From Humibacillus xanthopallidus (GTDB lineage: Bacteria > Actinomycetota > Actinomycetes > Actinomycetales > Dermatophilaceae), in assembly GCF_006717145.1 (NCBI RefSeq), contig NZ_VFQF01000003.1, positions 310,001 through 374,000 on the forward strand: a stretch of 64,000 nt of DNA, read 5' to 3'. Position numbers and translations under genes: made by a program. Shown here in pieces: positions 38,648 through 47,836 of the stretch. The notes below the pieces were generated by a model that was given only the letters and a program-made list of their open reading frames with translations, was not told where the DNA came from and searched no databases. How positions within the stretch are numbered: the stretch's first letter is position 1; each line of letters opens with the position of its first letter.

Positions 38648-39655
38648 TCACCAAGCATCGACGCCGACGCTGTCCCCGGCCGGGGACCCCGCACCCGCGC
38701 CGGTCGACGAGGCGACGAGGGCGTCGCCGAGCGACGTGCGCCAGTAGAGCACCTCCCGCCCCGACCTTCGCCGGAGCACGGTGCCCGCCGCGAGCAGGAC
38801 CCTGAGGTGGTCACCGACCGAGCCGAGCGGCATACCGGTGCGGGCGACGAGGGCGGTCGTGCTCGAGGGCCCGTCGAGGGTGCGCAGCAGGCGGGTCCGC
38901 GATGCCCCGACGAGCTGCTCGAGGCCGTCGTCGACCCGGCCGTCCACCTGGGCGAGCGCGCCCGTGACGGGGTAGTAGACGGCATACCGCTGCGGGAGGT
39001 CCCAGCCGACCCACGTGGCCGAGCCGTGCTTCGGCACGAAGAAGAGGTCGGCGTCGTCGGCGAGGACGCGCGACGGCAGGTCGTAGCGGTTGATCCGCAG
39101 CTGCCCGTCGCCGAGCCACTCGCGGTCGCGGCCGAGGTCGCGGAGCACGGCGGCCCAGCCGTGCGTCGCGAGGCGCGCCGTGCGCGAGACGATGTCGGCG
39201 CGCAGCACCCGCTCGCGGCGAGCCCAGTCGGTGGCGAGGCAGTGCGTCCACACCCAGGCGAGCAGCTCCGTGGCGTGGCGTGCGGTGCCGGGCCGGCTGA
39301 GGATGCGCGGCAGCGGACCGCCGTGGGTGTGCCGCAGGTCGGCGCGCACCCACGCGTCGCCGAGGCGAGTGATGTGGTCGAGCTCCTCCTCGAAGGTCAG
39401 CCCCGGGCCGGTCGGCGGCACCGACAGCCAGTCGGCGATCCAGCCGGGCCGCCAGCTGTGTTCGAGCACGGCCCGCCGCGCCGGGTGCTCGTCGAGCATC
39501 GCCTCGAACGACTCGCGGTGGGCCGCCGAGAAGGCCCGTGTCATGGGGTCGTTCGGCCGGACGAGGTGGCTCACGGCCGCGGAGCACTCGATCCGCGGCG
39601 ACACGACGAAGCGACTGCGCGCGAGCAGGTCGACCGAGATCTGCCACGTTCCCAA
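38648..39655 (-). CDS. ArsR-like winged-helix regulator (DUF5937-type N-terminus)
   Basis: This 335-residue protein has a large N-terminal ligand or regulatory domain (RNDPMTRAFSAAHRESFEAMLDEHPARRAVLE-like, PRILSRPGTARHATELLAWVW). The C-terminal winged helix (about residues 255-310) reads LLRTLDGPSSTTALVARTGMPLGSVGDHLRVLLAAGTVLRRRSGREVLYWRTSLGDALV. It is divergent from an MFS transporter and probably controls it and itself. The start is an unusual TTG at 39655, supported by GGAGG six bases upstream. That ribosome site lies between two halves of a candidate operator. Confidence 0.8.
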   Translation of the reverse strand: MGTWQISVDLLARSRFVVSPRIECSAAVSHLVRPNDPMTRAFSAAHRESFEAMLDEHPARRAVLEHSWRPGWIADWLSVPPTGPGLTFEEELDHITRLGDAWVRADLRHTHGGPLPRILSRPGTARHATELLAWVWTHCLATDWARRERVLRADIVSRTARLATHGWAAVLRDLGRDREWLGDGQLRINRYDLPSRVLADDADLFFVPKHGSATWVGWDLPQRYAVYYPVTGALAQVDGRVDDGLEQLVGASRTRLLRTLDGPSSTTALVARTGMPLGSVGDHLRVLLAAGTVLRRRSGREVLYWRTSLGDALVASSTGAGAGSPAGDSVGVDAW

Positions 39656-39675
39656 GTTTCGCCTCCACCCGAAAC
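39656..39675. promoter_or_regulatory. candidate operator GTTTCG-N8-CGAAAC
   Basis: A perfect inverted repeat with 6-bp arms at 39656-39661 and 39670-39675 lies directly upstream of the TTG start of the ArsR-like regulator and 40 bp before the MFS gene. The position suits autoregulation of the divergent pair. Confidence 0.55.
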
Positions 39676-39714
39676 AATAGCGCCGGCCCCCTGTCGGCTG
39701 TCAGGCTCGAGCGA

Positions 39715-40938
39715 GTGAGGACCTACCGCCAGCTGTTCGCCGTGCGCGAGTTCCGCGTGCTCTTCGTCGTCCAGTGCCTCAACATCGGGGCGTATGCCGT
39801 CGCGTCCCTCGCGCTCGGCACGATCACCTTCGAGGCCACCGGGTCGACGGTGCTGACGGCGCTCGCGATGTTCGGCGCGCCGCTGCTGCGGCTCGTGGGT
39901 CAGAGCCTCTTCGGCTCGGGGTCAGACCTCGTGCGGCCACGCACGGCGCTCGTGGTCGTCGTCAGCGCGACGCTGGTCGCCGACCTGCTCCAGGCCGTCC
40001 CCGGCCTGCCGTGGGGCTGGCGCTTCGTCCTGCTCGCGCTGCCCCCGCTCGTCACGTCGGCGCTCGGCGGCAGCATGATGGCGCTCGTCTCCGACATCCT
40101 GCCGCCCGACGGCTTCATCCTCGGCCGGGCGACGATGAACATCGCGGTCGGCGGCATGCAGATCGTCGGCTTCGGCGTCGCGGGGCTGCTGCTCGTCCGC
40201 TTCACGACGACCCAGCTCTTCCTCGGGTCGGCGGCCGCGCTGCTCGTGGCCGTCGCGCTGCTGCGCCTCGGACTCGCCGACCACCCGCCCCGCGCAGCGA
40301 GGACGTCGGTCGTCAGGCGCACGCGCGAGGTGAACCGCCGGCTGCTCGGGTCGCGGGTGATCCGGCCGATCTACCTCACCCTCTGGGTTCCCAACGGGCT
40401 CATCGTCGGGTGCGAGGCGCTCTTCGTGCCGTTTGCCGGAGGCCGGGCGGGCTATCTCTTCGCGGTCTCCGCCGCAGGCATGCTCCTCGGCGACATCGTC
40501 GTGGGTCGCTTCGTGCCGACTGCCTTGCGCGACAGGCTGATCGAGCCGCTGCGCTTCCTCCTCGCAGTGCCCTATCTGGCGTTCTTCCTCGTCCCCTCGT
40601 TGCCGTATGCCGCCGTGCTGGCCTTCGTGGCCTCGGTGGGCTATTCGGCCAGCCTCCCCCTGCAGGAGCGGCTCGTGACCCACACCGACGGCGAGATGCG
40701 CGGTCAGGTCTTCGGGCTGCAGAGCACGGGCCTCATGGTGGGCCAGGCCGTCGGTGCATTGCTCGGTGGTGCGGCGGCCAGTGCCCTCGGCGTGGGGCCG
40801 GTGGCAGCCGCGCAGGCCATGGGTGTGATGGCGCTGGCGTCGGTCCTCGTCTCGGTCGCGCTCGTCCCCGGGCTGCGGCGGTCGCGCCTGACCGTCAGGG
40901 GTGCGCCGGTCTCCTCCGCCGCCGGGCACCTGCGCTGA
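39715..40938 (+). CDS. major facilitator superfamily transporter
   Basis: This 407-residue protein has about twelve membrane helices. It starts at a GTG (VRTYRQLFAVREFRVLFVVQCLNIGAYAVASLAL). It carries the loop LVRPRTALVVVVSATLVADLLQA and a C-terminal GEMRGQVFGLQSTGLMVGQAVGALLGG, the layout of drug-efflux-type MFS proteins. It is divergent from an ArsR-like regulator, which suggests inducible efflux of a small molecule. Its last 44 bp overlap the 3' end of the convergent Mg2+ ATPase gene. Confidence 0.85.
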   Translation: MRTYRQLFAVREFRVLFVVQCLNIGAYAVASLALGTITFEATGSTVLTALAMFGAPLLRLVGQSLFGSGSDLVRPRTALVVVVSATLVADLLQAVPGLPWGWRFVLLALPPLVTSALGGSMMALVSDILPPDGFILGRATMNIAVGGMQIVGFGVAGLLLVRFTTTQLFLGSAAALLVAVALLRLGLADHPPRAARTSVVRRTREVNRRLLGSRVIRPIYLTLWVPNGLIVGCEALFVPFAGGRAGYLFAVSAAGMLLGDIVVGRFVPTALRDRLIEPLRFLLAVPYLAFFLVPSLPYAAVLAFVASVGYSASLPLQERLVTHTDGEMRGQVFGLQSTGLMVGQAVGALLGGAAASALGVGPVAAAQAMGVMALASVLVSVALVPGLRRSRLTVRGAPVSSAAGHLR

Positions 40939-43567
40939 AGCGGGCCGCGCGCCTCCTCACGAAGCGGTCTGCGGTGTCGGTCGGGGTCGGGGCGGGCGTC
41001 TGCGGCGTCGGTGCCTGCGCGCGGAAGGACTCGCGGTAGAACCAGCGCTTGCCCACCTCGACGAGGGCGAGGTAGCAGACGACCATGACGACGAGCGCCG
41101 CGAAGAAGCCGCCGGGCAGAGGCGCGAAGCCCAGTGGCCCCGCCAGGGGAGTGGCGGGCAGGACCGCGCCGACCGTCACGACACCGAGGGCGGCCAGGGT
41201 CAGCGGCAGGCTCGGGCGGCTCCGGAAGAACGGGATGACGCGCGTGCGGATGGCGAAGATGACGAGGGTCTGCGTCGCGAGCGACTCGACGAACCACCCC
41301 GTGCGGAAGAGCTCCGGCCCGGCGTGGAAGCCCCAGAGCATGACGGCGAAGGTGAGGAAGTCGAAGACCGAGCTGAGCGGCCCGAAGAGGAGCATGAAGC
41401 GGCGGATGAAGGCGATGTCCCAGTGCGACGGGCGCAGCAGCTGGGCGCGGTCGACGTGGTCGGTCGGGATCGCCAGCTGACCGGTGTCGTAGAGGAGGTT
41501 GCCGAGCAGGATCTGCGACGGCAGCATCGGCAGGAACGGCAGGAACATCGAGGCACCAGCTGCGGAGGCCATGTTGCCGAAGTTGCTCGACGTGCCCATG
41601 AGGACGTACTTCAGGGTGTTGGCGAAGATCCGCCGGCCCTCCTCGACGCCGTCGGCGAGCACGTCAAGGCTCTTCTCGAGGAGGATGACGTCGGCTGCGT
41701 CCTTGGCCACGTCGGTGCCGGAGTCGACCGAGATGCCGACATCGGCGGCGTGCAGGGCGAGCGCGTCGTTGACGCCGTCACCGAGGAACGCGACCCCGCC
41801 GCCACCGTCGGTACGGTGCGCCTTGACGATGCGGGCCTTGTGCTCCGGGCTGACCCGGGCGAAGACCGTCGTGCCGTCGACCGCCTCGGTGAGCGCTGCG
41901 TCGTCGAGGGAATCGATCTGGGTCCCCGTCAGCGGGTCGCCGCCGGGCAGCCCGAGGTCGGCGCAGACCTTGGCGGCGACCTGCGCGTTGTCGCCGGTGA
42001 CCACCTTGACGCGGATGCCCAGCTCGGTGAGCCGGCCCAGCGCCGCTGCGGCGTCGGGCTTCGGCGGGTCGAGGAAGACGAGCAGCCCCCGCAGCTGCAG
42101 GTCGTGCTCGTCGGACGGGACCGGCGGACCGTCGCGGTCGATCTCACGAGTCGCGACGGCCACGACCCGGTTGCCTGCATGGAACTCGGCGTCGAGGGCG
42201 CGACGGCTCGCCCCGTCGACCCCGACGCATCGCTCGAGCACGGTCTCGGGGGCGCCCTTGGTGACGAGGGTGAGCCGGTCGTCATCGTCCCGGACGACGA
42301 CCGAGAGCATCCGCCGCTCGTGGTCGAAGGGCAGCACACCGCACAGCTGGTGGCCGGCGACTGCCGCGCCGGCAGACGCGGTCGCCGGCGACTCCCACAG
42401 CGCCTGGTCGAGAGGGTTGGCCGCGACGTCGGTCCCGTCGGTGCTGACCTCGGTGCAGAGCAGCCCCCAGCGCAACACGGTGTCGGAGCGGTTGTCGCCC
42501 GCGGGCACCGCTCGGGCGTAGTCGATCCGGCCCAGCGTCAGCGTGCCGGTCTTGTCGGTGAAGAGCAGGTCGATGTCGCCGAGGTCCTCGATGCAGACGA
42601 GCCGCTTGACGAGCACCTTGCGCCGCGCGAGGTGCCGCGAGCCGGCGGCAAGGCTCGTCGAGACGACGGCCGGCAGCAGCTGCGGGGTGATGCCGACGGC
42701 GATGGCGAGCGAGAAGAGCAGCGCGTCGATGATCGGCTTGTCGAGGATGACGTTGATGACGAAGATCGACGTCGTCAGGGCGCCGGCGACATAGACGAGC
42801 AGCATCGAGAAGCGCCGGAGCCCGACCTGGAAGGGGGTGTCGGCCTGGTGCGTGTGCAGCCCTGCCGCGATGGCGCCGAACTCGGTGCGCGAGCCGGTCG
42901 ACACCACGACACCTCGCCCGCTGCCGGCGTGCACCACCGTGCCCATGAGCGCGCAGCCCGCGAGCTCGGCGAGCGATGCCCCCTCCGGGGTCGGGCCGGT
43001 GTCCTTGGCCACAGGCTGCGACTCACCCGTCAGCACCGACTCGTCGCACTCGAGGCCGGTGGCGGACAGCAGTCTCAGGTCCGCCGGCACGATCTCGCCG
43101 AGGCGCAGGTCGACGAGGTCGCCGGGCACGAGGGCGGTGACGTCGAGCGAGCCGGCGCGCCCCTCGCGCAGCACGACCGCGGTGTGGGTCACCTGCGAGT
43201 GGAGCGACGCAGCGGCCTTCTCGGCGCGGTACTCGTTGACGAAGCCGAGACCGACGGAGGCGACGACGATGAGCCCGATGATGGCGGCGTCGGCACCCTC
43301 GCCGACGAAGGCTGACGCGAGGGCGGCGACGAGCAGCAGCCCGAGCAGCGGCGAGCGCAGCTGGTGCCACAGCACGGGCAGCACCCGCGCGTCGTGCGAG
43401 GCGATGGCATTGGGTCCGACCGTCCGTCGCCGCCGCACGACCTCGGCGTCGTCGAGTCCCCGGTGCTCGTCGACCCTGAGCGAGCGCGCGACCTCGGCTC
43501 CCGTGCGGGTCGCTGCCGCCCGTATGCCGGCCGACGCGTCCGCGTGCACGAGCGGGGCCACCGTCAT
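40895..43567 (-). CDS. mgtA: magnesium-translocating P-type ATPase (MgtA type)
   Basis: This 890-residue P3B-type ATPase has an N-terminal cation-ATPase domain, TGES in the actuator domain (DESVLTGESQPVAKDTG), the phosphorylation motif DKTGTLTLGRIDY, and the hinge GDGVNDALALHAADVGISVDSGTDVAKDAADVILLEKSLDVLADGVEEGRR. It ends with the C-terminal helices typical of MgtA/MgtB (FGPLSSVFDFLTFAVMLWGFHAG). It imports Mg2+ when the cation is scarce. The tail has an extra Pro/Thr/Arg-rich stretch lying in the overlap with the MFS gene. GGAGGC precedes the start. I found no M-box-like leader in the 177-bp upstream gap. Confidence 0.92.
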   Translation of the reverse strand: MTVAPLVHADASAGIRAAATRTGAEVARSLRVDEHRGLDDAEVVRRRRTVGPNAIASHDARVLPVLWHQLRSPLLGLLLVAALASAFVGEGADAAIIGLIVVASVGLGFVNEYRAEKAAASLHSQVTHTAVVLREGRAGSLDVTALVPGDLVDLRLGEIVPADLRLLSATGLECDESVLTGESQPVAKDTGPTPEGASLAELAGCALMGTVVHAGSGRGVVVSTGSRTEFGAIAAGLHTHQADTPFQVGLRRFSMLLVYVAGALTTSIFVINVILDKPIIDALLFSLAIAVGITPQLLPAVVSTSLAAGSRHLARRKVLVKRLVCIEDLGDIDLLFTDKTGTLTLGRIDYARAVPAGDNRSDTVLRWGLLCTEVSTDGTDVAANPLDQALWESPATASAGAAVAGHQLCGVLPFDHERRMLSVVVRDDDDRLTLVTKGAPETVLERCVGVDGASRRALDAEFHAGNRVVAVATREIDRDGPPVPSDEHDLQLRGLLVFLDPPKPDAAAALGRLTELGIRVKVVTGDNAQVAAKVCADLGLPGGDPLTGTQIDSLDDAALTEAVDGTTVFARVSPEHKARIVKAHRTDGGGGVAFLGDGVNDALALHAADVGISVDSGTDVAKDAADVILLEKSLDVLADGVEEGRRIFANTLKYVLMGTSSNFGNMASAAGASMFLPFLPMLPSQILLGNLLYDTGQLAIPTDHVDRAQLLRPSHWDIAFIRRFMLLFGPLSSVFDFLTFAVMLWGFHAGPELFRTGWFVESLATQTLVIFAIRTRVIPFFRSRPSLPLTLAALGVVTVGAVLPATPLAGPLGFAPLPGGFFAALVVMVVCYLALVEVGKRWFYRESFRAQAPTPQTPAPTPTDTADRFVRRRAARFSAGARRRRRPAHP

Positions 43568-43744
43568 GCCTCCATGCTCCTCCTGCCGCCCGAGGGATCG
43601 GCCCGCTTCGTGGCGCGCGTGAGGAGGGCCTCAGCAGTGCTCCGGGGCGCCTGTGTCATGCCGGACGCACCACTGGCTGTGCGTCTGGCAGGACACCGGT
43701 CGGTGCTGCGCCCACCCCGTGCGCACGCCAGCACAGCGGCGGGG

Positions 43745-46700
43745 TCAGGGCACGAGACCTCGCCGCCGGGCGATCGCGGCCGCCTCGGTGCGTCCGGAGG
43801 CGCCGAGCTTGGCGAGCAGGTGGGAGACGTGCACGCTCACCGTCTTCGTGCTGATGAACAGCTGTCGGCCGATCTGGCCGTTGGTCAGGCCCTCGGCCAG
43901 CAGCCCCAGCACCTCGACCTCCCTGGGCGTCAGAGCGGTCTCGACGCTGCCCGAGGGAGCCGATGCGGGATGCAGCGCGTCGAGCTCGGCGAGCAACGGA
44001 GCCGCGCCGAGCGCCACCGCGACCTCGCGGGCCTCTGCCGCGACGGCTCGGGAGGCGGCGTCGCCACCTGCTGCGTGCAGCGCCGCTGCGAGCCGTGCGC
44101 GCGACCGGGCCGCCTCGAAGACGTGGCCGTAGCGGTCGAAGGCCGCCACGCTGCCGCGCCAGGCGTCGACAAGGTCGCCGGCCGACGGGGTCGCGCCGTC
44201 GTCCGTCGACAGGGCCGCGCCGTCGCCCGCCACCCGGTCGAGCTCGTCGAGCGGGTTGAGGTGTTCGAGGCCGGCGAGCTCGGCCTCGAGCCGGGCGAGC
44301 CACGCCCAGGCCTCACGGCTGGTGTCCTCGAGCTGCTCGAGCGTCGAGCGCTCGTAGGCCGGCCGGTCGGCCACGTCCGCGTCGCCGGCCCGGGCGAAGG
44401 CGATGGCCCGGGTCCCGAGCCGTCGCGCGACCTCGACGGCACGGCGTCGTGGAGCCGGGTCGAGGTGCGCGACAGCGCTCGCCACCGCTCCGGCAACGAG
44501 CGCGGCGAGGCGCACGATCGCGAAGTAGTCGCCCCACGCCCGGTCGAGCGCGCGCTCGGCGTCCTCCGCCAGGTCGAGGGCACCCGCGAGATCTCCGGCC
44601 TGCGCGAGCAGGTCGATCCCGGGCATGACGGTCAGCACGACGCAGAGGCCGTCGACGGGCCACCACTGCCGCAGCTCGGCGATCACGGCCGGCTCGACGG
44701 GCTCGCCGCGGCCGGCGCTGACCGAGAGCAGCGCCCCCGTGAAGATCGAGCGGCCGGGCTGCGGAGCGGGTGCACCGGTGAGGCGCAGCCGCTGCGTGGC
44801 ACCGTCCCAGTCGCCGAGCTCGTATGCCGTGAGGCCCGCGAGCAGGCGGCACTCCTGCCCCCAGGGTGCCCACTCGCGGTGCATCTGTCGGGCGACCGCG
44901 GCGCCGGCGTCGTACTGCGCGAGCGCAGCGGGCAGGTCGCCGCGCCGGTGTGCGATCGAGGCGAGCTGGTGCAGCACCCTCAGGCGCAACGGGTCGTCGC
45001 CCGGCAGCTCGGCGGCCACCGTGCGCAGGTGCGCCTCCACGGCGTCGAGGTCCTCCTCGGCCTCGAGCACCCGCGCCATGATCGTGCGCACCTCGGCCTG
45101 CGCCCGCTGGAGCCCCAGGCGCTCCGCCAGCATCGACACCTCGGTGCCGACGACGGCGGCGTCCATGTAGTGGCCGATGTCGACGAGGGCCTGGAGCCGG
45201 GCGACGAGCACCCGCACCCGGCGCTCGTCGGCCACCTCGCCGATGAGGGCCATCGCCTCGTCGGTGAGGTCGATGGCGTGGGTGGGCAGGTCGAGCATGC
45301 GGGAGCGGATGACGAGGGTGGCGAGCAGGTCGGCGCGCATCTCCGGGGCCTGCGCACCGCCGGGGTGGTCGAGTCGGTCGCGCAGCAGGTTGATGGCGCG
45401 TACCGGCTCGCCCGCGAGCATCGCCGCGGCCGAGGCCCGCAGGGTCAGCGCGTCACGCTCGGGGTCGTCCTCGCCGACCCAGTCGAGCGCCCGCTCGAAG
45501 TGCTGCAGCGCGTCCTGCGGACCGCCCATCGCCATCGCCGACTCGCCCGCAGCCCGGCTCGCCGCGACCGCCGTCGGCAGGTCACCGACGGCTGCGGCGT
45601 GGCGGGCGAGCTCGGAGGCCGGGGCGAGGTCGGGGCGCTCGGCCAGCACGGCGGCATACGCCCGGTGGAGGCGCAGCCGCTCGCCCGGCAGGAGGGTGTC
45701 GGCGACGGCCTCACCGAGCAGGGCGTGACGGAAGGTGTAGGCGGGCGGCCACGACGCCTCGAGCACGTGCCGCTCGACCGCCTCGGCGACGGCCGCCTCG
45801 AGAGCCTCGTCGGGCAGCCCGGCGACGCGCGACAGCAGCTCGTGACCGACGTGCTGGCCGCCCTTGAGCGCGATGACGCGAAGCACGCGCTGCGTCGTCT
45901 CGTCGAGCTGGTCGACGCGGGCGCGCAGGACCCTGCTCAGCCCGCCGGTGAGCGACTGGCCGGCCGCCGCGCTCGCGACGAGCTCCTCGGCGAAGAAGGG
46001 GTTGCCCTGGGCGCGGCGGGTGATCTCCTCGACGGTCACGGCGTCGTCGGGTGCGCCCTCGAGCCCGGAGACGAGCTCGTGCACGGCAGCGGCGGGCAGC
46101 GGCGCGAGGTCGACGTGCCCGAGCCCGGCGATGCGGGCCCACACCGCGAGGGTGTCGTGCAAGGGGTGCCGCCGGTGCAGGTCGTCGGAGCGGTAGCTGA
46201 CGACGAGCCCCACCGCCGTGGCGAACCCGCGGGTGAGCAGGAGGGTGAGCAGGTCGCGCGAGGAGTGGTCGGCCCAGTGCACGTCCTCGACGACGACGAG
46301 GGTCGGCTGCGCGGCTCCGCAGGCGGTCAGCAGGGCGTGCACCGCCTCGGCGACCTGGCCGGGGTCGGTGGAGCCGCCAGATCCTGTCGGGGCCGTCGTC
46401 GAGGCCGCGAGGGCCTCGCCGCGCCCCGGCAGGAGGTGGCGCAGGCTCGGGTGCGTCGCGAGCACGTGGTCGACGACGTCGGGGTGGGCGGCGTCGAGGG
46501 CGCCGATGAGCTCGACGAAGGGGAGGTAGGCGAGCGAGCTGCCGGCCTGGCCGACGCAGTGGCCGACGGCCGTCGACCAGCCCGCGGCCTCGGCACCGAC
46601 GAGCAGCTGCGCGAGCAGGCGCGACTTGCCGATGCCGGCGTCACCCGACAGCACGACGACGCCCCCGGGCTCCGCGCCCCCTGCGGGGTGGAGCCCGACG

Positions 46701-46873
46701 GCGTCGGTGAGGTGGGCGAGATCGGCGTCGCGGCCGATGATCGAGCCGGTGCGCAGCGGCATACGCGGAATCATCGCGTAGTCCGCTGACAGCGTCACCG
46801 GCATTGCGGGCACGACGGGTGCCGTTGGAGCGAGCGGCGCCAGCCGCGCGGCGGGCGCCGTGGCGGCGCTCAC
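43745..46873 (-). CDS. large LuxR-family ATP-binding transcriptional regulator (LAL/MalT-like)
   Basis: This 1042-residue protein begins with an AAA/STAND-type ATPase (GDAGIGKSRLLAQLLVGAEAAG Walker A at about residue 77; LVVVEDVHWADHSSRDLL as Walker B). A long helical TPR-like region follows, with a C-terminal LuxR helix-turn-helix (LTPREVEVLGLLAEGLTNGQIGRQLFISTKTVSVHVSHLLAKLG). It is a signal-integrating activator whose inducer is unknown. The GTG at 46873 overlaps the stop of a 52-codon gene (GTGA), so translation is coupled. An ATG at 46804 lacks a ribosome site. Confidence 0.88.
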   Translation of the reverse strand: MSAATAPAARLAPLAPTAPVVPAMPVTLSADYAMIPRMPLRTGSIIGRDADLAHLTDAVGLHPAGGAEPGGVVVLSGDAGIGKSRLLAQLLVGAEAAGWSTAVGHCVGQAGSSLAYLPFVELIGALDAAHPDVVDHVLATHPSLRHLLPGRGEALAASTTAPTGSGGSTDPGQVAEAVHALLTACGAAQPTLVVVEDVHWADHSSRDLLTLLLTRGFATAVGLVVSYRSDDLHRRHPLHDTLAVWARIAGLGHVDLAPLPAAAVHELVSGLEGAPDDAVTVEEITRRAQGNPFFAEELVASAAAGQSLTGGLSRVLRARVDQLDETTQRVLRVIALKGGQHVGHELLSRVAGLPDEALEAAVAEAVERHVLEASWPPAYTFRHALLGEAVADTLLPGERLRLHRAYAAVLAERPDLAPASELARHAAAVGDLPTAVAASRAAGESAMAMGGPQDALQHFERALDWVGEDDPERDALTLRASAAAMLAGEPVRAINLLRDRLDHPGGAQAPEMRADLLATLVIRSRMLDLPTHAIDLTDEAMALIGEVADERRVRVLVARLQALVDIGHYMDAAVVGTEVSMLAERLGLQRAQAEVRTIMARVLEAEEDLDAVEAHLRTVAAELPGDDPLRLRVLHQLASIAHRRGDLPAALAQYDAGAAVARQMHREWAPWGQECRLLAGLTAYELGDWDGATQRLRLTGAPAPQPGRSIFTGALLSVSAGRGEPVEPAVIAELRQWWPVDGLCVVLTVMPGIDLLAQAGDLAGALDLAEDAERALDRAWGDYFAIVRLAALVAGAVASAVAHLDPAPRRRAVEVARRLGTRAIAFARAGDADVADRPAYERSTLEQLEDTSREAWAWLARLEAELAGLEHLNPLDELDRVAGDGAALSTDDGATPSAGDLVDAWRGSVAAFDRYGHVFEAARSRARLAAALHAAGGDAASRAVAAEAREVAVALGAAPLLAELDALHPASAPSGSVETALTPREVEVLGLLAEGLTNGQIGRQLFISTKTVSVHVSHLLAKLGASGRTEAAAIARRRGLVP

Positions 46874-47028
46874 CGGCGGTAGCCGGGGTCCAGCTCCTCG
46901 CGGCTGTTGCGCGCCAGGGTGCGGCGCACGATCTCGAGCGACGAGTCGCGACGGACCGGGCGACGGGCGGGGTAGCGGGTCGCCATCTCGGCCTTGACGA
47001 GGCGGAAGTCGGTGTAGGTGGTGATCAT
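46870..47028 (-). CDS. 52-residue protein translationally coupled to the LuxR regulator
   Basis: The product reads MITTYTDFRLVKAEMATRYP followed by ARRPVRRDSSLEIVRRTLARNSREELDPGYRR: a very basic small protein with no recognised family. AGAGGA lies upstream of the ATG at 47028, and the stop overlaps the GTG of the regulator gene. It may be a leader cistron or a real small protein that modulates the regulator. Direct repeats occur just upstream (47079-47174). Confidence 0.6.
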   Translation of the reverse strand: MITTYTDFRLVKAEMATRYPARRPVRRDSSLEIVRRTLARNSREELDPGYRR

Positions 47029-47078
47029 GATGAGTCCTCTGCTCGTGTCCTTTGTGCTGACACGTCCAGAGTCGGCGT

Positions 47079-47174
47079 CTGAGGTAGCGCCCCACATCGG
47101 GAGGACGTCGTATTCGCAAGGGTGCCGGCGACCGAGGCAGCACCTGAGGTAGGGCTGAGGTAGTGCTGAGGTAG
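47079..47174. repeat. CTGAGGTAG direct repeats with 11-bp spacing
   Basis: Three copies start at 47144, 47155 and 47166 (exact 11-bp spacing), a degenerate fourth precedes them near 47133-47141, and one more lies at 47079-47087. All lie upstream of the 52-codon gene and the LuxR-type regulator, on one helical face, as expected for an operator or activator site. The sites at 47079 and 47166 both extend to CTGAGGTAGCGCC. Confidence 0.75.
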
Positions 47175-47190
47175 CGCCTTGGCCGGCGCC

Positions 47191-47787
47191 TCAGCCGAGC
47201 AGCAGGGCAGCTGCGATGACGAACATCACGAGCCCGATGACGACGTCGAGCACCCGCCACGTGCCCGGCCGGGCGAAGAGCGGCGCGAGCACCCGCGCGC
47301 CGTAGCCGAGCCCGGCGAACCACACACAGCTCGCCAGGGCGGCGCCCGCCGTGAACCACCATCGTCCGGTGGGGCCGTGCTGGTTGGCGAGCGAGCCCAC
47401 GAGCAGCACGGTGTCGAGGTAGACGTGCGGGTTGAGCCACGTCAGCGCGAGCACCGTGGCCAGCACGCTGCCCCGGGTGCCGACGGCCGCGCTCGCCACG
47501 AGCGTGCTGGGTCGGCGGGCGCGCCACAGGCACGTGATGCCGAAGCCGACGAGGTATGCCGCCCCGACCCACCGCACCCAGATGAGCAACGCGGGGTGCG
47601 CGGTGACGAGCCTCCCGACGCCGAGGACGCCTGCCACGACGAGCACCGCGTCGGAGAGGGCGCAGACCGCGACGACGAGGCCGACGTGGCGGCGGGTCAG
47701 CCCGATGCGCAGCACGTAGGCGTTCTGCGCGCCGATGGCGACGATGAGCGAGGCCATCGTGAGGAAGCCGGGCAGGAGGGAGGTCAC
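47191..47787 (-). CDS. lysE: LysE/ArgO-type basic amino-acid exporter
   Basis: This 198-residue membrane protein has six hydrophobic helices and the ArgO/LysE signatures: FLTMASLIVAIGAQNAYVLRIGL at the N-terminus, AYLVGFGITCLWRA, and TWLNPHVYLDTVLLVGSLANQ. It exports lysine and/or arginine in exchange for protons. It is divergent from a LysG/ArgP-type LysR regulator, the classical lysE-lysG arrangement of Corynebacterium. Confidence 0.88.
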   Translation of the reverse strand: MTSLLPGFLTMASLIVAIGAQNAYVLRIGLTRRHVGLVVAVCALSDAVLVVAGVLGVGRLVTAHPALLIWVRWVGAAYLVGFGITCLWRARRPSTLVASAAVGTRGSVLATVLALTWLNPHVYLDTVLLVGSLANQHGPTGRWWFTAGAALASCVWFAGLGYGARVLAPLFARPGTWRVLDVVIGLVMFVIAAALLLG

Positions 47788-47836
47788 CCTGTCGACGGTA
47801 GGGGTCGGGTCTTGTTGAGGGAAGCGAAGGTTTCTG

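Noticed and set aside
43568-43744. Mg2+ riboswitch (M-box) upstream of the Mg2+ ATPase
   Set aside because: None of the conserved M-box blocks are visible in the 177-bp gap.
43364-46789. 1141-codon plus-strand frame opposite the LuxR regulator
   Set aside because: Typical high-GC antisense shadow: Arg/Gly/Glu/Val-rich with no domain; the minus strand encodes an intact ATPase-HTH protein.
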